Part shown: positions 32,265 through 39,061 of the stretch, piece after piece
How the letters are laid out: each line of letters starts with the position of its first letter
Numbering within the stretch: the stretch's first letter is position 1
Source of the DNA: Kribbella antiqua
GTDB taxonomy: Bacteria; Actinomycetota; Actinomycetes; Propionibacteriales; Kribbellaceae
Direction of reading: 5' to 3'
Length of the DNA: 64,000 bases
Assembly (NCBI RefSeq): GCF_004345665.1
Contig: NZ_SLWR01000009.1
Location: 355,941 to 419,940 of the forward strand
Program-made: the position numbers and the translations under genes
The notes under the pieces: model-generated
What the model saw: the letters and a program-made list of their open reading frames with translations, nothing else
What the model was told of the DNA's origin: nothing
The model's database searches: none

Positions 32265-32434
32265 GCCTCAGTCAGGCCCAACCGCTGGCGAACCTCCCGA
32301 TTCGGGACCGTCCGCAGCGTCCCCTCCGCCTGCTCCGCGCGGTACTGGGCGACCGCGAGGTCGTCTTCGAGGTCGGCCAGCTCCTGGGCGTTGATGATCA
32401 CCGCGGCTCCCGCGAGTTCGGCCCGGACCGTCAA
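32261..32434 (-). pseudogene. N-terminally truncated Phd/YefM-type antitoxin
   Basis: The frame up to the stop at 32261 encodes AAVIINAQELADLEDDLAVA and EGTLRTVPNREVRQRLGLTE, the C-terminal part of a YefM/Phd antitoxin. The DNA-binding N-terminal 25-30 residues are missing; upstream codons do not resemble the family. A TTG at 32434 is the only nearby start. With the frameshifted toxin this is a dead module. Confidence 0.7.
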
Positions 32435-32502
32435 ATCACCAGATCGACTCGGCCTGTGCCATCCGGTAACCCGTGAGGGGACCGTTGCGGTGCCTCAGGT
32501 CG

Positions 32503-32763
32503 TCACTGAGCCTCAGTCAGGCCCAGTGAACGGAATACCTCGTTCGGCACTCCTTGCAGCAGCTCATTGAGGGTGATGTCGAGGGCTCGGCAGAGCAGTA
32601 CGGCGTCCGCCAGGGTGACCCTGCGTTTGCCGGCCTCGAGTGTCCCGACCACAGGCCTGGACCAGCCGAGCTCGTCGGCGAGGTCCTCCTGGCGCATCCG
32701 AGCGCGAGCTCGCGCTGCGCGCACGTTGCCCGCGATCAAAGCGTCCAGATCCTCCGGCTTCAC
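32503..32763 (-). CDS. XRE-family transcriptional regulator
   Basis: 86 residues, a single helix-turn-helix domain: MRQEDLADELGWSRPVVGTL with EAGKRRVTLADAVLLCRALD, ending LNELLQGVPNEVFRSLGL. GTG start at 32763 with AGGA upstream. The last residues SLGLTEA echo the end of the neighbouring antitoxin (LGLTEA), suggesting local duplication. It is divergent from a candidate small gene and the PD-(D/E)XK gene. Operator and target unknown; a phage- or island-type repressor is likely. Confidence 0.88.
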   Translation of the reverse strand: MKPEDLDALIAGNVRAARARARMRQEDLADELGWSRPVVGTLEAGKRRVTLADAVLLCRALDITLNELLQGVPNEVFRSLGLTEAQ

Positions 32764-32893
32764 GCCCGCATCCTGCCTGCTCAGTGATCGGTCGTCATGG
32801 CGCGAAATCAGGCGTCGTGTAGTCCAAACCTTCTACTCACTCCGATAATGCGCCTTATGCTTGATTTCAGAGCGCCAAGTCAGGAGATCAGTC

Positions 32894-33217
32894 ATGGGCA
32901 GCGAGTGGTGGGCGGACCCGCGCGCGGGCGAGATGTGCGTCGAGCACAGGAGCGTGGTGAAGGCGGACAGCCTCGGAAACGGCCGGTACGTGAGCGTGGC
33001 GTGCGACTCGCGCTGCCCCCGCCATCCACCGTCCCGGCAACCGCTCCGCGGGACGTCCGAACCAACTCACCGTCGCGATACGCAACCGCGCTTCGGGCCC
33101 AGCGACCGGAGTCCGCGCTTGTCAACTATCGACGCGTCTCGAGCCCTCTGGTGTCGCAATCACGCCGGGCAGATGAAACGCTGCGGTGCATGGGGCGCAA
33201 GTTGGTGGTGGAGCTAG
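32894..33217 (+). CDS. Possible small protein ahead of the PD-(D/E)XK gene
   Basis: 107 residues if real. The ATG at 32894 has AGGAG 7 nt upstream and the first 45 residues look protein-like (MGSEWWADPRAGEMCVEHRS, then LGNGRYVSVACDSRC). After that the sequence becomes Arg/Pro/Ser-rich noise, so it may be the head of a truncated gene. It overlaps the start of the nuclease-like gene. Family not recognised. Confidence 0.35.
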   Translation: MGSEWWADPRAGEMCVEHRSVVKADSLGNGRYVSVACDSRCPRHPPSRQPLRGTSEPTHRRDTQPRFGPSDRSPRLSTIDASRALWCRNHAGQMKRCGAWGASWWWS

Positions 33218-34332
33218 CCGACGGGACCCGACAGTTCCTTGAACAGGTTCCAGCCGACAACGAGCTTCAGCTTCAGGAGCAGCTGAAGCGATATCCCGAG
33301 CTGCTGCCATTGGGAGAGCTGGGGCTGGTAGGCCCAGCCGTCGTTGTAGGGCGCGAATCGAGTCTCGATTCCGGGCGAGTTGATCTTGTTCTGCTAGGCA
33401 ACGGAGGCGATCTGGCGCTCGTCGAATTCAAGACAGGCCCCCAGAATCCAGACTTCCGAGAATGCCTGGCGCAACTCCTGGACTACGGTTCTGACCTCTG
33501 GGGCATGTCCCTGGAGGACTTCGAGACTCGCGTCGCCCAGCAATACTTCAACGGTCCATATTGCCCGCAAGGGACTGTGCCGATCGACGCTTCCCTCGAG
33601 CAAGTGCTGACTAGTGCATGGGGCACCGCAGTCGACGACCCCGTGGACTGGCGTGAGCGTCTGCAAGCGCAGCTACGTGATGGCGCCTTTCACTATGTGG
33701 CGGTGGCGCAACGCTTCACACCGTCTGTGCTCAGAACTCTGCAGTACCTCAACTCGGCGATGAAGTCGTCGCGGTTCTCCGCAGTCGAGCTCGTACGGTT
33801 CAAAGGAGCCGACCATGCCGCGTTCGAGGCACGATTCATGGCCGGCGCCGAACCGGTGAAGGGCCCCACTGGCACCAGCAAGACCGCGCTGGCCGGCGTG
33901 GACGAGCTGCTCGCCTCAATCATCGACGACGAGTATCGACACTGCCTACAAGACCTCTTCGAGGCACTGCTGAATCTTGATGGGCTCACCGTCTACTGGG
34001 GTACCACCGGGTGCTCACTGCGGGTGGCCATACCCAATCGGAGCCCGCTATCCGTCGGTTGGATCTTTCCCCCAGGCCCGCCACGATGGATGGGGCTCAC
34101 CGACGTAACACTCGGCTGGTACGAAGATGCGAGCGGACTCGACCTCTCCGGATCAGGCCGCGCTGCCCTCGATGACTACTCCCGACGGCTGGCTGCACTC
34201 CCTGGTGCTAGCGAGGCAAAGCCCGCCGTCATCCGCGGATGGACCCTCGCGCCGGGCGCCGTCGTCAGCAACGCCGTACACCTGGAGGCGGCCGTCCGCT
34301 CTGTCGTCGCCGCGCTACTGGAGACTGACTGA
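33190..34332 (+). CDS. PD-(D/E)XK nuclease-like protein
   Basis: 380 residues from the ATG at 33190 (the frame is open upstream but that part is low-complexity). Residues 60-83 hold the nuclease core: Asp65 in GRVDLVLLG and Glu79-x-Lys81 in DLALVEFKTG, with Glu30 upstream on the first helix, as in DUF91/NucS-like and restriction-type folds. The C-terminal 200 residues are a separate unknown domain (LTVYWGTTGCSLRVAIPNR; LTDVTLGWYEDASGL). It could cleave or simply bind DNA in an island defence role. It stands alone between XRE and GntR genes. Lower codon bias than the chromosomal genes. Confidence 0.8.
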   Translation: MGRKLVVELADGTRQFLEQVPADNELQLQEQLKRYPELLPLGELGLVGPAVVVGRESSLDSGRVDLVLLGNGGDLALVEFKTGPQNPDFRECLAQLLDYGSDLWGMSLEDFETRVAQQYFNGPYCPQGTVPIDASLEQVLTSAWGTAVDDPVDWRERLQAQLRDGAFHYVAVAQRFTPSVLRTLQYLNSAMKSSRFSAVELVRFKGADHAAFEARFMAGAEPVKGPTGTSKTALAGVDELLASIIDDEYRHCLQDLFEALLNLDGLTVYWGTTGCSLRVAIPNRSPLSVGWIFPPGPPRWMGLTDVTLGWYEDASGLDLSGSGRAALDDYSRRLAALPGASEAKPAVIRGWTLAPGAVVSNAVHLEAAVRSVVAALLETD

Positions 34333-34419
34333 TTCGAATCCTGCAGGTCAGCTCGTGGCGGGCGTATCGCAGCCTGGTGGGCGCGTCCTTGCTGGCATGG
34401 CTACCTAAGGGCAGATGCC

Positions 34420-34472
34420 TGCGGATTAAAAGGGGCAATGATGCCCTAGCAACCAGCCTCTCTAGGCGTCAG
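34420..34472 (+). repeat. 53-bp repeat, inverted partner at 55,416
   Basis: TGCGGATTAAAAGGGGCAAT starts the repeat. It equals the minus strand of 55416-55468 at 52 of 53 positions. Both copies are open in the frame RIKRGNDALATSLS, so they may descend from the end of one mobile-element gene. Confidence 0.85.
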
Positions 34473-34586
34473 AAGACGATAGGTCAGCGGGTGTGCGGAC
34501 TACCCGGACAGTTTGTCCGGGTCGCGGAGACAACTCCAGTGTCCACTGGTTCACATGGCAACCAGAGGTGACGAATCTTCGGTGAA

Positions 34587-34934
34587 TCACTCGGCTCCCG
34601 ACCGCTGGGAAGCGTCGAGCACCAGCTGCTCAAGCTGCTCGACGCGCCGCTGGAGTGCCTCGAAGTCAGCCCGCAAAGTCGCGAGGTCTGAATCGTCGGT
34701 ACCTGCGGCAGCGACGAACACGCCGACGCCTGGCGCGGATCGGAGAAGCCCCTCCGATTGGAGCGTCTCGATAGCGCGCCGGACGGTCATCAGGGCAACG
34801 CCGAAGGTTGACGCGAGCTTCGGTCCGGCCGGCAGCTTCTCGCCGGGCGTTAGCTCGCCGCTCGTGATCGCTTCGCGAATGCCGGACGCGACCTGGAGGT
34901 ACGCCGGACCGGCAAGTTTGTCATCCAACTTCAT
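34587..34934 (-). CDS. Small GntR-family regulator of an integrative element
   Basis: 115 residues: a GntR winged helix (VASGIREAITSGELTPGEKL, GVALMTVRRAIETLQSEGLL, GVGVFVAAAG) followed by a short coiled coil (LRADFEALQRRVEQLEQLVL). No ligand domain, as in KorSA-type repressors of pSAM2-like actinomycete integrative elements. Divergent from a broken excisionase gene with two inverted repeats between them, matching the control region of such elements. ATG at 34934. Confidence 0.9.
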   Translation of the reverse strand: MKLDDKLAGPAYLQVASGIREAITSGELTPGEKLPAGPKLASTFGVALMTVRRAIETLQSEGLLRSAPGVGVFVAAAGTDDSDLATLRADFEALQRRVEQLEQLVLDASQRSGAE

Positions 34935-34985
34935 ACCCGAACGGTAGTCCGGGCTAGATCAGCTAGTCATGTCTACCCGCGAGGT

Positions 34986-35021
34986 GTTGTTGAGAACAAC
35001 AGTCTAGTCTAGGCTAGACTA
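34986..35021. promoter_or_regulatory. Two inverted repeats between gntR and xis
   Basis: GTTGTT-GAG-AACAAC (34986-35000) and TAGTCTAG-G-CTAGACTA (35005-35021, perfect 8-1-8). They lie between the divergent starts at 34934 and 35051 and probably bind the GntR repressor. Confidence 0.7.
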
Positions 35022-35050
35022 AACTAGAGTTGTTCGAGAGGAGAACGGAA

Positions 35051-35283
35051 ATGCAGGAGTCCTACGAGGGCAAGCGTCAGTGGCTGAACGTCGCAGATGT
35101 GGCCGCAGAGCTGGGATGGCCGAGATGACTCTGTACCGGGCGATCGCCGCAGGGGAGTTCCCGGCCGTACGGATCGGGCGGCGTCTGGTCATCCCCGCCA
35201 GGGTCCTGGATCGCATGGGGGAGGCCGCCATCTCGACCGGACGTGTGGTTACGGCGGCCGAATTCTGTGGCGAAGCGTCGTGA
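35051..35283 (+). pseudogene. Frameshifted excisionase (Xis)
   Basis: The ATG at 35051 has GAGAGGAGA upstream and encodes QWLNVADVAAELGWPR before TGA at 35128. The rest of an excisionase-type MerR-like helix-turn-helix continues in another frame: MAEMTLYRAIAAGEFPAVRI and GRRLVIPARVLDRMGEA, to TGA at 35283. Together they form one Xis of about 78 residues; one base is missing at about 35,115, within the recognition helix. Translation could restart at the ATG at 35118 but would lack the first helices. The control region and repressor are intact although the gene is not. Confidence 0.8.
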
Positions 35284-35378
35284 CCGCTACCACCAACCGC
35301 ACCAGCGACGAGCAATCAACTTCGGACCGGCCCCGCACGGGCGCCAACCAGAACAGGGCCGGTTCTCCCATCACTCAG

Positions 35379-36029
35379 CTACGAGTTCGAGAGGTCTACA
35401 GCATGACTGACGCAGTACATGGCGGCACGGAGTGGGTGCCGCGATTCGGGATGTTGGAGGAGTTGCCGTCGGAGCACGCGGCGGTGATCCGGGGATTGTT
35501 CGAGTTGGCCGCGTCCGTGGCCGACCACCCCGAGCTGCCGGCGCCGGATGTCCGAGCCGTGTTTTTCCCCGCCTATGACCCGTTCGCGGACGAGGTGGCC
35601 AAGATGCATACGGGCGAGCAACTCTGCGGAGTCGTCGATCGGATCCGCATGGCGATGCACGATCTTCCATTCGCCGTTCTCGCGCCGGAAGATCGTCGTG
35701 CTGCGGAGCATGTACGGCGTCGGTTCGGAGCCGCCAACCGACGCGGTCGTCCGTTCGATCGCGAGCAGATATGCAAAGTCTTCGCCTACGCCGGCGGCAA
35801 CCACTTCCCACTCGCACGAACTGCAGTTCGAGAAGTTCGACGCGAGCCTCTCGAACATCGGACCGACCTCGGCCCACCCGATCGGACTGAAAGCAGCGCC
35901 GAAGACGGTGACCGGATCGGTGTGGGACCACATCTCGAAGCGCGGACCGGCGTCGCCGTTGTGCAGCGCCGTCTCGGCCTCATGAATGCGCGGCATCATC
36001 TCGTCGAGGAATTGCTTGGTGTCGCTCAT
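35379..36029 (-). CDS. SnoaL/NTF2-like protein with an extended, foreign C-terminus
   Basis: 216 residues as an open frame. Residues 1-145 are a clear cystatin-like SnoaL/ketosteroid-isomerase-type domain: FLDEMMPRIHEAETALHNGD, VTVFGAAFSPIGWAEVGPMF, TIFRRENGEWKIVHRHADPI. Beyond about residue 153 (below 35,570) the frame reads antisense through a fragment of another gene, so the natural stop was probably lost by a rearrangement. ATG at 36029 with AGGAGG 6 nt upstream; ATGA overlap with the upstream DinB-fold gene, so they form an operon. Probably a small-molecule enzyme; substrate unknown. Confidence 0.8.
   Translation of the reverse strand: MSDTKQFLDEMMPRIHEAETALHNGDAGPRFEMWSHTDPVTVFGAAFSPIGWAEVGPMFERLASNFSNCSSCEWEVVAAGVGEDFAYLLAIERTTASVGGSEPTPYMLRSTTIFRRENGEWKIVHRHADPIDDSAELLARMHLGHLVRERVIGGEKHGSDIRRRQLGVVGHGRGQLEQSPDHRRVLRRQLLQHPESRHPLRAAMYCVSHAVDLSNS
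35403..35570 (+). pseudogene. N-terminal fragment of an island hypothetical gene
   Basis: ATG at 35403 downstream of xis encodes MTDAVHGGTEWVPRFGMLEE followed by LPSEHAAVIRGLFELAASVA and VRAVFFP. Codon use fits a real gene up to about 35,570, after which the strand with gene-like coding switches to minus. It is probably the first piece of an element gene cut by insertion of the neighbouring pair. Family not recognised. Confidence 0.5.
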
Positions 36030-36622
36030 TGGTCCTCCTGGGTGATGCTCGGGTGGCGGCCGAGCCGGTGGAGCAGCTGAGCTTGTGGTGACGCGTTACG
36101 CGGAACGTCGCCGTCCGCCGGCGCGAACGCACGTTGCTGAGGGCCGAGATCAAGATCGGCTGTGTCTGCGAGGAGGAAGGCCACGACATCGTCAGCGAGG
36201 GTCTCGTCCGCGCCGATCGCCCGGGCGAGATCCCAGGCATGGATCGCGGCGTCGAGGATTCGCATCGACAACAGTTCGCGCCCGGTGCGATCGCCCCTCG
36301 CGTGATGTGCGATGCGTTCGAGCGCGCCGTCCTCGTGAAAGCACGCGACAACGCCGTCCGCCGTCGCGACAAACGACGCCAGCGCGTCGTCGCCAAGGTG
36401 ATCAATGGTGCGCGTCGCTTCGACCTGTTCAGTCGGTGCGCCGCGTAATAACAGCTGGTAGCGAACGTTGCCACCGACGACGTGGTTGACAAGCGCGCGC
36501 ACATCCCACTCGGTACATGGCGTTGGTCGCCGCCAGTCGTCGGGTCCGACGAATCGCAGCCGCTGTGCGAACTCGTCGTTGGCCGCCACGAGCAGTTCGA
36601 GAGGATCTCTCGTCGCGCTCAC
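36026..36622 (-). CDS. TIGR03086-family DinB-fold protein (mycothiol-dependent maleylpyruvate isomerase-like)
   Basis: 198 residues from the GTG at 36622. The four-helix DinB fold has its metal-ligand histidines in WDVRALVNHVVGGN (first helix set) and DAAIHAWDLARAIG, with the typical PTPCTEWDV entry. The family includes mycothiol-dependent isomerases and transferases. It overlaps the SnoaL-like gene by 4 bp and the pair probably acts on one small molecule. Codon use is chromosomal, unlike the surrounding scars. Confidence 0.9.
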   Translation of the reverse strand: MSATRDPLELLVAANDEFAQRLRFVGPDDWRRPTPCTEWDVRALVNHVVGGNVRYQLLLRGAPTEQVEATRTIDHLGDDALASFVATADGVVACFHEDGALERIAHHARGDRTGRELLSMRILDAAIHAWDLARAIGADETLADDVVAFLLADTADLDLGPQQRAFAPADGDVPRNASPQAQLLHRLGRHPSITQEDQ

Positions 36623-37041
36623 ATCCGGATTGTGGCACCCGGCCGCCCGGCCGACAAGGGTGGCCTCACCAGGCGACGACCCCTCCGGAATGGCCGGGAT
36701 CGATGTGCATGTCGCCCGGTTATCCATGCGTACGTGATTGGCGGATCGGGTCAAGAGACTGCATCTGCCCGCCGGCGCATTTGCCGGCGGGCATCTCAGC
36801 AGATGACGCACGGCTGAGGAAACCGACGCACTCCACCGACACGGGCCCCTCCAGGCGTAGCAGCCAACTCCAGTTCGGCTGGTCTTGACTCGAGTTGACT
36901 CGGATCGACGCCTCTTTGTTCCCACGGTGTTCCCACGCTGAACTGCTGATCGTTGGCCCAACTCGTGCAGCTCGGAGCGACTGAGATGAGGCTGACCCGT
37001 TACGCGTGGCGGACGAGATCTCGGCGGTGGCTTAAGGTCGC
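36623..37041. other. Gene-free stretch containing att-like repeat A
   Basis: No supported gene; contains repeat 36805-36948 described separately. Confidence 0.6.
36805..36948 (+). repeat. att-like repeat, copy A
   Basis: Begins GACGCACGGCTGAGGAAACC and ends in the tail TTCCCACGGTGTTCCCACGC then TGAACTG. Copies B (43418-43557) and C (45531-45674) have the same two parts in the same order and spacing. The first 25 bp match the anticodon arm end of the tRNA-Arg-like fragment at 52,818. It is a likely scar of an element integrated at a tRNA. Confidence 0.75.
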
Positions 37042-37197
37042 GTGAGCACCCTTCTTGCCGCCCTGGTCGTGCTCGGCTTCGCGGCTACCGGGTGCACCTA
37101 TGGAGCGGCCGGCGCCGACCCGGCTGGGTCGACCCCGCACTTCTGCACCAGTCTTGCAAGGGCGGGACCGACATTTGTCTGCAGAACCCAAGGCTGA
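37042..37197 (+). CDS. Possible small lipoprotein
   Basis: 51 residues from the GTG at 37042. The N-terminus has a short hydrophobic core and a lipobox-like end (STLLAALVVLGFAATGC), followed by a Cys-containing tail (PHFCTSLARAGPTFVCRTQG). No ribosome site is obvious. It could be a real secreted peptide or the head of a destroyed gene. Confidence 0.35.
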   Translation: MSTLLAALVVLGFAATGCTYGAAGADPAGSTPHFCTSLARAGPTFVCRTQG

Positions 37198-38061
37198 GCG
37201 TTGGAGACCGAATCGCACCGCTGACCGACGGACTAGAAGGTGGACGGACCTCGTCATCACGCCCCGCATCGCGCAACTCTGACCTACTGCAGTCCCGCTT
37301 GCTGTTGACTCTGGCTGAGATCAGAAGCCGGCGCTGGATTCCCAGAGAGATTCCCAGGAGCAGATCGGAGCGTTGGCGCGTCAGCGCTGTGTCAGCCGTG
37401 CGGGCGCCGAAGCAGTCGCTTGAATGACCCCCCGCGCAGGCCGAGTCTCGGCGGCGGACCGCCGGTTAGCCCTCGTCCTGCTCGCCGAGCTAGCTGGCTT
37501 CGCCTTTGGACCCGGCCCAGCCAGGCAGCCGCCGCACAGCACCGCCCTCGGTGAACTGTCCGCCCAGCCGGCCCGCTCAGCACCAGGCCCAGCGACCGGC
37601 TGGCGGGCCCGAAACAACGGCACCATAACCCTCATCAAAGCACCGGTGCCTACAGCACGCCTGCGCTCGTCGATCTCTGGCCGACTCCAGCACGCTCGGG
37701 AGACCTCTCTGAGTGTGTACTTCACCTGGAGTTCAGTCTCCGAACCAGTCCCCGGGCGCCATAGTCTGGCTCGTTCGATGCGGACCTGCGCTCACGCTAC
37801 GCCGTGCTGCCGGCCAAGGTGAACAGGCGGACTGGCCGGCGGTCCCACGTACCCGGCAAACGACGGCCTACCGACGCACCAGTCACCGGCCCACACGGCC
37901 GACGCCGGTGGATCCGGGGTCAGGGGTATCTGGGCAGAGACGCCGGCAGTGAGGCGAGGGCGGTGGCTCTGCCCAGACGCTAGGGCCCCACCCCGAAGCG
38001 CACAAGCGCCCAACCAACTGATCATGGGAGACAAGTGGACGCCAGTGATAAGGAGACTGCA
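37198..38061. other. Gene-free stretch
   Basis: No frame here has coding character. GATTCCCAGAGAGATTCCCA (about 37339) resembles the tail motif of the att-like repeats. Confidence 0.6.
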
Positions 38062-38349
38062 ATGGCTTGGACGATCTTTAGATGCAATGACACCGGTCGA
38101 ATCTGGCTGTGGGAGAAACCGAACGGACCCGGCGAGAAAGCCAATGTCGCTGATGGTCGACGTCACCTGATTCCTGACGAGAACACGCGACTCGCCCTAT
38201 ACGGCCAATACCCCGTGTACATCGTCCCATCTGAATCCAGGCTGGATCCCATTCCGGTGGGAGGGCCAAGGGGGCGTTGGCCGTACTCTGCCAATATCGA
38301 CCCTTACGAGGCCGAGCGGTTCGAGCACCCCTGGCTAGGTGGGTTCTAG
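38062..38349 (+). CDS. Hypothetical protein paired with an HNH-like toxin candidate
   Basis: 95 residues; ATG at 38062 with AAGGAG 8 nt upstream. Sequence includes WTIFRCNDTGRIWLWEKPNG and YGQYPVYIVPSESRLDPIPV; no membrane span. Family not recognised. It precedes the next gene by 54 bp on the same strand and shares its lower GC content, so the two were probably acquired together. An immunity role is possible but nothing in the sequence shows it. Confidence 0.65.
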   Translation: MAWTIFRCNDTGRIWLWEKPNGPGEKANVADGRRHLIPDENTRLALYGQYPVYIVPSESRLDPIPVGGPRGRWPYSANIDPYEAERFEHPWLGGF

Positions 38350-38403
38350 GCGAGCATCAGCTTTCTGCTCCCGAGACAAGTTTCTTCAAGAAGGGATGAA
38401 GTA

Positions 38404-38994
38404 ATGAACTACGATGAACAGCGGCTCGAGTCTATGCGGGATGAGCAGCGCCGTGAACAGCAGCGCCAACTCGAGCGCGATGAGATTGCTCGCCAAGAGA
38501 TGCGCCGGGCGAGCGAGGCGACCCGGTTCAACAAGGAGTTCGCCAATCGGTGCGCCAACAACGACGGTCCCGCAACCATTGGAGGACTATGTGCCTCGTG
38601 CCACGCGGCCGCTGTCGCCGCAGAGCGAGCCGGGGAAGGCCGGATGCCGGGACTTACCGAGCCGAGCGGCGATTGGCACGCGTTTCTGGAGAGACTCCCG
38701 ATCCAGGACCATCATTTGGCATCTGACAAGTCGCGAACCGAGCGAACCACGATGTTCAAGGAAATCACGCGAAAATATGACCTTGAGTTAGATGGTGACT
38801 GGAATAAGGTGCCAATTCACCATCGCGGTCGCCATCCCGACGAGTATCACGCGTTCGTCCTTGGGACGATGCAATTCATCGACCAAGAAGCCAAAGGGGA
38901 TCGCCGTCGATTTCTTCGGATGTACCACGAACTGGTCAAGGATACGGTCGTGGAGAATCCAGAGATGCTGCGCAAGAAGGCTTGGTACGAATAG
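38404..38994 (+). CDS. Candidate HNH/AHH-type nuclease toxin
   Basis: 196 residues. The first 45 are a charged coiled coil (RDEQRREQQRQLERDEIARQ). A CxxC-H pair (Cys63, Cys66, His67 in GGLCASCHAAA) suggests a zinc site. The C-terminal 65 residues carry VPIHHRGRHPDEYHAFVLGT (His139, His140, His144, His149) and FLRMYHELVKDT, the spacing seen in small HNH/Endo VII toxin families of the AHH/LHH kind. That match is from memory of the motif and needs a profile search. ATG at 38404 with AAGGGATG upstream. A hairpin overlaps its stop. Confidence 0.7.
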   Translation: MNYDEQRLESMRDEQRREQQRQLERDEIARQEMRRASEATRFNKEFANRCANNDGPATIGGLCASCHAAAVAAERAGEGRMPGLTEPSGDWHAFLERLPIQDHHLASDKSRTERTTMFKEITRKYDLELDGDWNKVPIHHRGRHPDEYHAFVLGTMQFIDQEAKGDRRRFLRMYHELVKDTVVENPEMLRKKAWYE

Positions 38995-39015
38995 GTGCTC
39001 GACGAGCACCTATTC
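38989..39015. terminator. Perfect hairpin between convergent genes
   Basis: GAATAGGTGCTC (38989-39000), loop GAC, and its exact complement 39004-39015. It overlaps the stop of the toxin candidate and precedes the end of the convergent LuxR gene. No U-tract. Confidence 0.65.
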
Positions 39016-39061
39016 ATGAGGCGCCTTCGGTCCCCTCACGTGCTCACCTCGAAGGCGATCT

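Noticed and set aside
35097..36080. 327-codon plus-strand frame through xis and the SnoaL-like gene
   Set aside because: It joins out-of-frame xis sequence, the real fragment at 35403 and antisense of the SnoaL-like gene.
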